From the NCBI GenBank assembly GCA_964030475.1, contig CAXIPT010000001.1:24092198-24156197 (forward strand): a stretch of DNA of 64,000 nt. The letters are read 5' to 3'. The DNA comes from Tethya wilhelma. Taxonomy: Eukaryota; Porifera; Demospongiae; Tethyida; Tethyidae. Of this stretch, positions 36,721 through 46,900 are shown in pieces. How positions within the stretch are numbered: position 1 is the first letter of the stretch; the number at the start of each line of letters is the position of its first letter. The notes under the pieces were generated by a model. It was not told where the DNA came from. It saw nothing but the letters and a program-made list of their open reading frames with translations, and ran no database searches. The position numbers and the translations under genes are program-made.

Positions 36721-36870
36721 CTAAGGCATAATAATAATCCTGACTCGTGCACTTTCATATCCCAAGCAAGCATTTATTGCAAATGTGGCAGTATGACTAT
36801 GTAAACAATCATTAAACCAGTACTATCACAGATTCAAAACAAACAAAAAAGTCATACAGGCATAACAGCA

Positions 36871-37048
36871 TTAGGTCTGTAAAAATAAACACTCAAAACA
36901 AGCAGCCATAGCTAATTTACGATCACACACAAGATGACAAAGTGAAACGAGTAAAGTTAGTTTATACACATCAAACTTATCAAACACATGACGTTGTATA
37001 CTTAGAGTGTCCATTACAGTAAACAAACTATCGTTAGACTCAGTGACT
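36871..37048 (-). CDS. Possible alternative terminal exon of gene B
   Basis: Follows a good acceptor (TTTATTTTCAG) and opens with one base before the first full codon, the phase needed after the TM exon of gene B. It would encode about 58 residues starting VTESNDSLFTVMD and ending FECLFLQT, then TAA, with AATAAA about 95 bp later. No tyrosine motif and no recognised family. Could instead be a chance open frame in the 3' flank. Confidence 0.25.
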
Positions 37049-37146
37049 CTGAAAATAAATTCTATAATATTATTATAGCAAAGTATAATACTAAACATGT
37101 ATATAAAATACTACACTTTTACTCGAATCAATGAAGGCAGTGTACT

Positions 37147-37468
37147 TCACATTGTCTCCTCATAAATGGCCTCCTGCCCATCACCACTCATATCAACTTC
37201 CTCATACATTTCCTGCTCCACTTCATTAACTCTTGGAGGTTTTGTGATATAAGCTTTATTAGGTTTAGTACTCACCATGGGTTTCATCGGCGTCTGACGT
37301 GGCCTGACCTGACTGGCATAGCGATCATTCTGTGAGCTGGTAGTGCCCTGAGTGGTAGTGGTGGGAGGCCTGGCAGGAGGCTTAGCTGCTGCTTTTGTGT
37401 CAAGAGTGGGGCTGACAATGGTTGGAGGATCCAAAGAAGATTTTGTCTGTCTTTTCTTCATAATAGTT
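37147..37468 (-). CDS. Gene B cytoplasmic tail
   Basis: MKKRQTK stop-transfer, Pro/Thr-rich middle and conserved MYEEV...IYEETM end. Differs from gene A mainly in a short Ala/Pro/Thr stretch. An AATAAA signal in the minus sense lies at 36773-36778, roughly 370 bp past the stop. Confidence 0.85.
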
Positions 37469-39981
37469 CTATCATAATATAGTCACACAATTGCAAACAT
37501 GAACATTACATAACTAGCTATAACATTGAGTTATTTACAAACTTACATGACAATGACTGCAACAACACAGAGTACTATTATTCCTGTTAAAAGCCCACCG
37601 ATGTAAGATCCAGCAACAGCACCAGCACCTGCTGAGAAGCTAGTGTCACTATCACAGTCACTGCAGGCTCCTGTTACATTGAGAGTTGACCCATTCACAT
37701 TGAGAGAGAAACCAGAGTAAGAAGCTTGGTTGACGATTCTATTGATCACTGAAGATGCTGTTTCAGCTCCATCAACAGTAGAGAATTCTATCATGGTTTC
37801 AAAAGTCATCTTGCTGTTACCAGAACATGTGATGGAAGAGTTCACAAATGCATTGGCAGTGAAGTTACATCTACACTCATCTCGAATCTTAGATGTTAAA
37901 CTCTCCTCAACAAGGTCATCCATACTCTGTCATAATAAGAAAGTTAAGACAAAAAATATGATTATAATTTTCCAGCTAGTTGCACATGTGTATCACGTTC
38001 ATGAATAATTAGCTAATTGATCACTACAATGTGAATTCTTACATACGTTTGAACATAGAGTGACGTCAAACTCAAGCTTTAAGTAACCTGTTAACATAAT
38101 ATAATTATCATTTTTAGGTTGCATTTAATGGATGAAGTTTTTATAGTAAAAAATTAGTGACTGGTGCACTATACAATATTGATTTTCAAACTGCATGATG
38201 TACCAATTTGTTTAAGAAGAAGTTCTCTCTGTAACAGTACACCCGATGAGTCCATAACACAGACGTAAACTCCAAAAGCATTAAGGTTGATATTACGAGT
38301 GTTCAAGTTGAGCATTTCCTCAGATGTTGCGGCCAGTTGTACTTTATTCTTGAAAAGGGAGATTGAAGTTAGTGGAGGATATTTGATAGAGACAGAGCAT
38401 GTGATGGTAGCACTCTCCTCCAGAGTGATGCTAGGCTTGTCCACTTCAAACGAAAATGATAACATATCTAAAATGAGCCCAATAAATCATGATAATAAAT
38501 TTATACACAGTAATAATACATGACTCATTAATGACTAACCTACATAACGCCAATTGATCCCAGCTTGCGATAGAACAACATATTGTTGTCCAAAATAATT
38601 TGAGTTAGAGATAAAGGAATTGTAATAAGGTCGACACTGAACATGATGGTAGAAGCTATCATAAGCATCAACAATCAGTTGCACTTCATATACTCCAGCA
38701 TCACTTAATGTTCCATTGATTAGAGTAAAGGTTTGCGAGATGTTCCGATAGTTACTGCTCAATAGTTTTATGTGATCTGCTGTTGACAGGAGAGAGGTAG
38801 AGATTCTCTCTCCATTACGGAACCAATAATATTCAATCTGATCAGTTTCAAGAAGGTTGTAAATAAATCCTTTTGCAGTCAAGATAATGTTATCTCCATC
38901 AGTAAAAAGCATAGAATCATTGGGTCCAGTACTATTGACAGAAACTCCTCCGTTATCAAAATTGAGAAAATCAGAACCTTGAAGAAATTGAATAACTACT
39001 GTAACAATATTATTGGAATTAGTACAGATGCAATAATTATTGTAACTAGCCAATCAGCAGATATACGTACCTTTAGTATTCAATTGAAACACCACTGGTT
39101 TAAGAATTGGGTAGTGGCGTAGCAAGTTGACATGGACCTGTTCACAGTATCTGTTGTGAGGATAAACAAGAAGACCTTCAAACATTGCTTCATACACTCC
39201 ATTGTCTTCATCGGTGGAGTTCAGTATGGTGAGTGTCTTATTGTCTTCACTGAGTAGCATGTGTTCATTGGGTACGAGTCTCTGACTATTGTGGTACCAG
39301 GCCAATTCCCTGAGGTAATATTGGACTTCAATATCAGTTGTGTTGACTTGCAACATGATTCTTTCTGAATTGTCTGTTTGTATGGTTGTAGGAACAGTGG
39401 CATGGAGCAGACCTGCACATGATTGATCCACATGGCATTGCATGATGTATTATCACTAAACAACAATTATTAAGCTATACATGCATGCCAATGGTATTCA
39501 TCATTATTTTCACCTTGGACTGAAATCATTCCCCTTCCAATTCCCACGAGTGTATAACCATTGTTACTATAGACGTAACAATAATACCATGTCTCAGTGG
39601 AAAAATATGTACGTAGAGTAACTGTTATATTCTGTGAGAAGAATGATCTATATGGACTTCTCCATAGGTATGTTACAGGAGCTCTAGTATCTGGTGTCAC
39701 TGTACAGTTCAGTTGAATGACAGATCCAATATTAACTGGCTCTGGAGGTACTTCAACTGATACATCGTAGTATGTCTGTTCTGTTGGAATACAGTTTATA
39801 GTGTACAATATTTTCTTATTGCATTGCACAATGTATATACCTTTACAAACAACTCCAATACTTCTGCCGTAATGACAAACAGATGTGCGATTGGTGAGTT
39901 GACATTCTCCTATATTAGTTGCTCCACTTGGACAGGAGAGACGACCAGCTATTGGGAGAGAATAGTTCACTCCAAATGGAC
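37147..39981 (-). CDS. Gene B: SRCR-Ig receptor, 3' part only (5' cut by assembly N)
   Basis: Paralogue of gene A retaining the end of SRCR7, Ig1-4, SEA-like region, TM and tail. Exons: 39981-39841 (5' end cut by the N at 39982), 39780-39514, 39412-39071, 38977-38540, 38467-38204, 38087-38047, 37926-37547, 37468-37147. Splice phases match gene A exactly. Introns are short (about 60-140 bp), except the one before the tail and those flanking the 41-nt exon. Protein similarity to A is very high in the last third. The upstream exons are not in the window: the bases right of the N are unrelated transposon sequence, so truncation looks like an assembly break rather than a biological one. Confidence 0.85.
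37547..38087 (-). CDS. Gene B SEA-like region and transmembrane helix
   Basis: Short exon 38087-38047 (ends VTLCSN, phase 0) and exon 37926-37547. Same order as gene [24 protein letters not shown], Gly/Ala stretch and TM helix [17 protein letters not shown]. Only a handful of substitutions relative to A. Confidence 0.8.
38204..39780 (-). CDS. Gene B Ig-like domains 1-4
   Basis: Four exons. Ig1 (39780-39514) has LNCTVTP and WYYCYVY. Ig2 (39412-39071) has LAWYHNSQRL and the [20 protein letters not shown] strand without the Cys pair. Ig3 (38977-38540) has YYWFRNGERI and GVYEVQL, also without the pair. Ig4 (38467-38204) has TITCSVS and GVYVCVMD. All are 1-1 exons. Confidence 0.82.
39841..39981 (-). 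CDS. Gene B SRCR7 second half, truncated at the N
   Basis: Encodes [20 protein letters not shown], then IGECQLTN and GVVCKG, nearly identical to the equivalent exons of A and D. Reading breaks at base 39982, about seven codons short of the expected acceptor. Confidence 0.85.
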
Positions 39982-39982
39982 N

Positions 39983-40278
39983 CTACTCCTTGGAAAACCC
40001 AGTTCAGCACTTTTGATAAGGAAATCAACCAACATTTGTTCTTCTGTCTCATCCAAATACCGTTGACGGCCTCCAACAGCACCAGCTAAAACCCTACCCT
40101 TCACATGGTCTCCAAGGGTGGATTTTGGAACTTGATATTCTTCAGCAGCTCTGCGAATACTATGACCATCATTGGCTACAGCTTTTATAGCCGACTTCAA
40201 ACTCTCTGCAGTATAATCCTTGTAAACACTTCTACGAAGTGGGGGCACGTAGCCCAATGAGTTTGATTTGGCCTTCAT
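39983..40278 (-). pseudogene. Transposase N-terminal fragment (pipsqueak-type HTH, CENP-B-like)
   Basis: Starting at Met 40278, the frame contains ESLKSAIKAVANDGHSIRRA and YQVPKSTLGDHVKGR, the pipsqueak helix-turn-helix pattern. ETEEQMLVDFLIKSAELGFP follows, typical of the second HTH of pogo/Tigger-type transposases and jerky/CENP-B proteins. The reading is cut by the N, and no DDE domain is in the window. Domesticated or intact copies cannot be judged from this piece. Confidence 0.65.
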
Positions 40279-40431
40279 GACACGGCCAGACAAAGGAGGA
40301 TAGCTCGCCTCCACCTTTCCCCTACATAATGCTATCATGATAGCTATACGAGAAACAAGAAAAAAAATCATCAGCTGACATATTGCTCTTATACACCCAT
40401 TTTCCACTAGTAGCTAGTTTGACCATCATAA

Positions 40432-41012
40432 TGAAGGCACCATTGGTGCACAAGCCTTGGCACTCAACTAGCTCAACACTTCGATAAAATTATTATATGC
40501 AAGATTATGATATAATGCCCTTTGATCTATAGCTATGCAAGGCTGAGGTTGAGGATGATAGAATATCATAGCCGTGCAAACCCCCTAGTAGCAGTATACA
40601 TCTATATATGCTTACATAAAAAGTAGGCCACCAACCCCTCTGGCTTGCTGTGGTGCCCAAGCATCACTGATTAACACTTAGCTACAGCCAAGCAGCTTGA
40701 GAAGCATCGTAGTCTTGCTAGCCAGACCATACGTAGCAGCATGCACCAACATGGAATCTAAATAATGCACACTAGATCAATAAGTGTGGCCTTGAAACTT
40801 CCGTACGTAGGTAGCACTCAAAGAAGCACAAAAATCTCAAATATCAGCAACTACAGCATTTTGGATAGCAAAATATATTTCTACAAGATCATATGCGGAG
40901 TTATGAACATAAGTCACCATCAATTTTGTTGCTAGAACCGCCTTTCTTGAGATTTCGATAGGACAGACAGACAAAACAACTACTGTAATCCTCCACACAT
41001 GCATAGCACGAC
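40432..41012 (+). repeat. Dispersed family R3, copy 2
   Basis: GGCACCATTGGTGCACAAGC to TTCTTGAGATTTCGATAGGA and a CAGACAGACA run; aligns by eye to copy 1 along most of its length. Confidence 0.75.
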
Positions 41013-41196
41013 TTAACTTTGGAGCAAAGAAACGATTCAGTATCATATAAATTATCTCAATCTATTAATACAGTATTTGGTTTACTTGGTTTTCAACAGG
41101 TACACAAACCATATGCACTGTCTTCAAGGGTTAATTATGTGGTATCAAGGTTCTATTGCTAATGTGAGTCAGCAACAATAAAATAATCATTGCAAA

Positions 41197-41520
41197 TAGA
41201 CCCGTTGCACGTGACGTCACAGGTCACATGACATAAAACAAGTCAGCCATCTTGGAGGACAACAGGCTTTGTACAGCGAGTATGGGAAGATAAGAAAGAA
41301 TCATTCTTGTTGCTCTTAGCCCAGTCTGTTGTAACTTCTAACTTAGAAATTTAGTATAGGTTAATAGTTAGATAAAACATACTGAAAAATCTGAACTTTT
41401 GCAGCAGCTGCTACGAAGATCATAATACAACGGCCCATCTCTTGTCCTCCAATGGGCGGGGCTTATCTCCGTAAATTTTTGTAATTTTATTTTTTGAGCA
41501 GTACGTGCAAAATGGGTCTA
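41197..41520. mobile_element. Inverted-repeat element (TAGACCC ends)
   Basis: TAGACCCGTTGCACGT and inverse of TAGACCCATTTTGCACGT. 324 bp with GTGACGTCAC near the left end. Confidence 0.7.
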
Positions 41521-42543
41521 TACATAACTACCTGAACAAGGGCACTTGACTTACAGGCTAATTAGCTAATTAACCACCCGCTCTGATTGCTATAACACAT
41601 CCACAAATTAACCACCCACAGTCACTAGAACTAGAACACAAAAACACACAAAACACAAATTAACCACCAACACACACAAACACCCACTCACTAGATTCAT
41701 AAACGCTAAACACGGCTCTCCTGTCTGTCTCAGGTTCCTGGCTCCTGTCTCCGGGCTGCAAGTTGCCAACTCTGCCAGGCCTGCGGATTTATCGTCAGTT
41801 CTTGACTCCCCTCTGCTGGTTGGGATGACGCTCTCACCTCTCTCTTTCTCCTGTTGTTTCAGTCTTATCAAAAGATCTGCAAAATATGAAAATTTAAACA
41901 CGAAAAACTTCGTTCCAGGCAAAATCTTTTAAAAGTAGACGTGTGGTCACTGGTCACGTGAGAGAAAATGATCCCCAATCGAGCTAGCCTTGATAGATCG
42001 CGACGCCGGTCTTCGGATGGACACTAATAGTGCTTGGGCCAACTTCAAATTGTAACTCTGACAGTTTTAGACTTCAATATAATGTCTATATGTCTTTACT
42101 GCTCTCAATTGTTCAAGAAATAGCATTCACAGGAATGTTTGTAGCTTGTAAATGCGACCGATTTATTGATTTCCAAATCGCGCTTAAACAACCCTTCGGC
42201 CTGTCGTAGTATGAAGAGCTTTCGGGCCCAGATTTTATATTTGCAAACTATAATGTCTTAGGTATGTGTACTATTAGTATTATAGCCCTAGCGCTAACAC
42301 ACCTGCGATTTATAGTTGCTGTCCGAAAGTTGCTGTTAACCGCACGAAACAAGAGTTGCGTCGGCCACACAATTAATAACGTAATAGCTTTGGAGTACTC
42401 AACTAGTTGGGGCTGGTCTTAGACTATCCTGTAATAAAATTTGATGCTGATTCACGTGAACCAAGTCCGAAGTCTGTGCGGCTTTTAGTTTTTGAGATAC
42501 AAGTGTCCGAATTTGATGGTGGACGAACATCGGTGGCTTACTC

Positions 42544-42732
42544 TAGCTCTGACGATGCGTACCAATTTACTAGACACGCCCCCATGTAAACAGCCACCAG
42601 AGAGCCCCATCTTGGAAACGTAAGGTGAGACACTCTCAAGTATAAATTTGCTGTGATTAAGTTTATAGCTTGTACCAGGAATGGAGTGAGTCTGCCCAGA
42701 TTTACAATTACTAAGTAATAATAGCCTGGTGG
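42544..42732. repeat. Repeat R4, copy 1
   Basis: TAGCTCTGACGATGCGTACC to TAATAATAGCCTGGT, about 95% like the copy at the right edge of the window. Confidence 0.85.
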
Positions 42733-43509
42733 TGGCCCTTTTCATGATATTAAATCTGATAGCCTTTGTACTAGACTGGCCATGAGAACCCTAGTTGAAG
42801 AACATGGATAAACTATATTGAACAATGACTCAATTCACATCACCATAATGATGGTACTGGTATGTGACACTGTAGCTTTTCAGCCTGCCCTGACTAACCT
42901 TGAATCAGAGTCACCACAGCTCAAGTCAGTTAAGCCTGACTCTGGGACAAAAAACTGAGTAGGGGAACAGTGCTGTGATTTTACTGAGCTACACTGAATA
43001 TTGAATGACCTATTATTTAGTGTCCACTCTTATCCTGAAAATTAATGCTTAACCACCAGAATTATACAATAGGAAGGGAGAGAGCTACTGTCTCGTAAGT
43101 AAAGTGACACAGGCATTAGTGGCGTAGCCAATGAGGTATATGTAAAGTTATAGAGAATTTTTCTACAGCGTGGATTGTTCACCTAACTTTGTATATACCA
43201 GGCTATCTCTCCCTGTTTTGGGCATGTAGAGTTAGTATTTACAGTTTGGGTGAGCCTTTATTACTAACCGTTTGAATCAGAGTCATCATAGCTACAAGGA
43301 AGCATAGGCAATCACATTTTGCCTGAAGAGTGGTTAAGTTTGGAGTAAATATTCAACCAAATAAGTACATGAAACATGACCAATAGTAAACAAACCAATT
43401 CTCATTTTTAATTCATGATAATGCAACACACATGTACACAACAAAAACCAATGTTAAACATTATTTTTGTCAATGATACTGTGCATGTGTTATGTTAGTG
43501 TATAACATT

Positions 43510-43578
43510 ATGCCGTTTGGTTTCACGGATGCACCTTCATTATGCAGATCCTTCACTCCGCAAAAGAACATTCTTTGA
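43510..43578 (+). pseudogene. Possible reverse-transcriptase scrap (Ty3/gypsy-like)
   Basis: About 23 codons opening with MPFGFTDAPSLC, resembling the MPFGL-TNAP motif of retrotransposon reverse transcriptases, then a stop. Too short for a firm call. Confidence 0.3.
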
Positions 43579-43660
43579 AAGACTCTGAGAATGTCCACTC
43601 AAGGACTTACACTGATGGCCTTCACACAGTCAGTGANCGAATCAATGAAGGCAGTGTACT

Positions 43661-43985
43661 TCACATTGTCTCCTCATAAATGGCCTCCTGCCCATCACCA
43701 CTCATATCAACTTCCTCATACATTTCCTGCTCCACTTCATTAACTCTTGGAGGTTTTGTGATATAAGCTTTATTAGGTTTAGTACTCACCATGGGTTTCA
43801 TCGGGGTCTGACGTGGCCTGACCTGACTGGCATAGCGATCATTCTGTGAGCTGGTAGTACTCTGAGAGGTAGTGGTGGGAGGACTGGCAGCGGAAGGCTT
43901 AGCTGCTGGCTTTGTGTCAAGCGTGGGACTGACAATGGTTGGAGGATCCAAAGAAGATTTCGTTTGTCTTTTCTTCATGACAATT
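43661..43985 (-). CDS. Gene A cytoplasmic tail (exon 21)
   Basis: Residues about 1415-1522. Begins with the stop-transfer sequence IVMKKRQTK. Rich in Pro, Thr and Ser, with PxxP motifs (RPRQTPMKP). Ends with two tyrosine motifs, MYEEV and IYEET, twelve residues apart (Tyr to Tyr 15), the last three residues being ETM. The tyrosines could be phosphorylated docking sites; they do not match the strict ITAM spacing/Leu-Ile rule. Stop codon at 43661-43663, followed 25 bp on by an N. Confidence 0.85.
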
Positions 43986-46900
43986 CTATGGTTGTAGTGA
44001 GTTTTTGATCAAAATTGCAAAACAATTACATATAGCATACATAGAGCTATTCACAAACTTACATGACAATGACTGCGATAAAACAAAGTACTATTATTCC
44101 TGTTAAAAGCCCACCAATGTAAGATCCAGCAACAGCACCAGCACCTGCTGAGAAGCTCGTTTCACTATCACAGTCACTGCATGCTTCTGTTACATTGAGA
44201 GTTGACCCATTCACATTGAGAGAGAAACCAGAGTAAGAAGCTTGGTTGACAATTCTATTGATCACTGAAGATGCCGTTTCAGCTCCATCATCAGTTGAGA
44301 ATTCTATCGTGGTTTCAAAAGTCATCTTGCTGTTACCAGAACACGTGATGGAAGAGTTCACAAATGCATTGACAGTGAAGTTACATCTACACTCATCTCG
44401 GATCTTAGATGTTAAACTCTCCTCAACAAGGTCATCCATACTCTGTCATAATTAAGAAGAAAGTAAAGACAAAATTACAATATAAATTATGACCATATTA
44501 ACTAGCTAGTTGTGTATGCGTATAATTATCACATTCATAAAAACTTAGCCTAGAGATTACTACGATGTTAATTCTTACATACATTTGAACACTGAGTGAC
44601 ATCAAGTTCAAGCTTTAAGTATCCTGATATATAGGTTATAAAATAATAGATAAATAAGTTTTCAGAGTAAACATATAGCTACTGATGCACTAGCAATATT
44701 CATTTAAAACTGCATATATACCTATTTGTTTAAGAAGAAGATTTTTCTGTAACAGTACACCTGATGAGTCCATAACACAGACATAAATTCCAAAAGCATT
44801 AGTGTTGATATCACGGGTGTTCAAGTTGAGAATTTCTTCAGATGTTGTGGCCAGTTGTACTTTATCCTTGAAAAGTGAGATAGAAGTTAGTGGAGGGTAT
44901 TTGATAGAGACAGAGCATGTGATGGTAGCACTCTCCTCCTGAGTGATGCTAGGCTTGTCCATCTCAAGAGAAAATGATAGCATATCTAAAAATGAGCAAA
45001 ATAAACTATGATAATAAATTTATACAGTATATTACATGACTCTAACTAACCTATGTAAGGCCAATTGACTCCAGCTTGTGATAGAACAACATATTGTTGT
45101 CCAAAATAATTTGAATTACCGATAAAGGAATTGTAATAAGGTCGACACTGAACATGATGGTAGAAGCTATTGTAAGCATCAATAATCAGTTGCACTTCAT
45201 ATACTCCAGCATCACTAAATGTTCCATTGATTAGAGTAAAGGTTTGGGAGCTGTTCAGATAGTTACTGCCCAATAGTTGTATGTGGTCTGCTGTTGACAG
45301 GAAAGAAGTAGAGATTCTCTGTCCATTACGGAACCAAAAATATCCAATCTGATCAGTTTCCAGAAAATCGGAAATAAATCCTTTTGCAGTCAAGATAATG
45401 TTATCTCCATCACTAAAAGGTCTCACTAAAAGCATAGGTTCAGTACTATTGATAGAAACTCCTCCGTTATCAAAACTTTGAAAATTTGAACCTTAAAGAA
45501 ATTGAATAACTACAGTAACTGTAACAATATTGAAATTAGTATGTATGCAATTTATAACTTGCCAAACAGCACATAATATATCATACGTATACGGTAGTAC
45601 GTATAGTAAGAATGGGCCGACGGTCCCATTGACACGATACAAAATGTTGATGCTTATAAACTTTCAAGAAAAGGAAGATAAGCCTTCAAATGCATTTTAT
45701 AGCCTCCCCCATACAGTGTTCTTACTGTAAAGAAAACTGGCAGTAAGTCTCTAGAGCACTCTGGAGAGAGCACTGGCGAGAAGCCACAAGAGTCCAATTT
45801 TGTTCTCCCCTTCCTTCCTTAATTTCTTTCTAACTGACTTACTTGAACGCGATTTCCAGACAAAAAAAAGACATCTAGCAAACTTTGACTATATAGTGAG
45901 ACTTCAATTCATGCACATGCAGTATGTCCTTTTTGACTCGTTTGCCAGTGAAAAGGCAGCAAAGAAATCTATAAGCAGCTTTGAAACTCTCGATATAAAA
46001 TACTGTACTTTTTATTTAGCCATTTTGATAGACCACGTGCATGGTTTGCATGCATATACAATGCGCAGGTGCATCAAATGTACACTTCTGCTTCTGTAGA
46101 GACTGACTATATAGTCTCTGCTGTGTGATTGTGTCCATGCAATTGCTCAGTGCCATTAAGGACAGTCCAAAAAATTTTAGCGCGCGCCCCGTAGTTCAAT
46201 GAATGATGTCACCTAAGGCCCGTGGTAACTAGGGAAACCGTCAAATTATCGATGACGTCATGTATAATTTTCAATCGCGAGTTGAAGATAGCTAGCGCTA
46301 CGCTTAATAAAACTGTAATACGAAGACTTTAAACGCTATCTTTACTCTTATAAAGCTATTTAAAACTTGTAGCAGAAGCTAAAGCCGTCTCTGGACAAGT
46401 TTGCAAATGCTAATGTTAATATGACGTAATCTATTTAGTTGGCAAAGGTCGCACGTTTGCAAGTTTGGTGAAGAATTTTAGTGAAGATTCCGTCCAACAT
46501 TAATGTAGCCGTGCCAGCGAGCTATTGAAGGTACGAACACTTAGTACTAACTATTTTGACATGATCTATCAGAGGGATAATGGATTTTCAGCACAGAAGG
46601 TGAGTTATTTGCATAAGTAGACTGCCCCAAACCATAACAAAACACTTTTTTGCAGCTAACTCACTAAATACTTTACAAATGCAGATTCCCTCCGATGAAA
46701 ACTTAGACAGCTACCAAAAGTTTATTTTGAACTACTTAAGGCCACTTGTCAGCATGGGCATTAATGTTGGAAATCCCAATTTAGCCGTTTTTGTATGGCT
46801 AATTAAGTATTCATTTATTCCTAGTTAATTAAGTATTTGTGGTTAATTAATGGCTATAAATATTCAGAATAGACTATAATTCAAATGTATATACACTCTT

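Larger units (their letters stand above)
39983..43635. other. Segment between two N bases; unrelated to the receptor genes
   Basis: Bounded by N at 39982 and N at 43636. The left N falls inside an SRCR exon of gene B; the right N falls 25 bp past the stop of gene A. The interior holds a transposase fragment, a copy of the ~0.6 kb dispersed family, a 320-bp inverted-repeat element, a repeat shared with 63.8-64.0 kb and a possible retroelement scrap, but no SRCR or Ig exon. Probably a separately assembled contig placed here. Confidence 0.6.

Noticed and set aside
41608..41922. 104-codon minus-strand frame with a hydrophobic end (VLVVNLCFVCFCVLVLV)
   Set aside because: The hydrophobic stretch comes from an AC-rich low-complexity run; no supporting motif.
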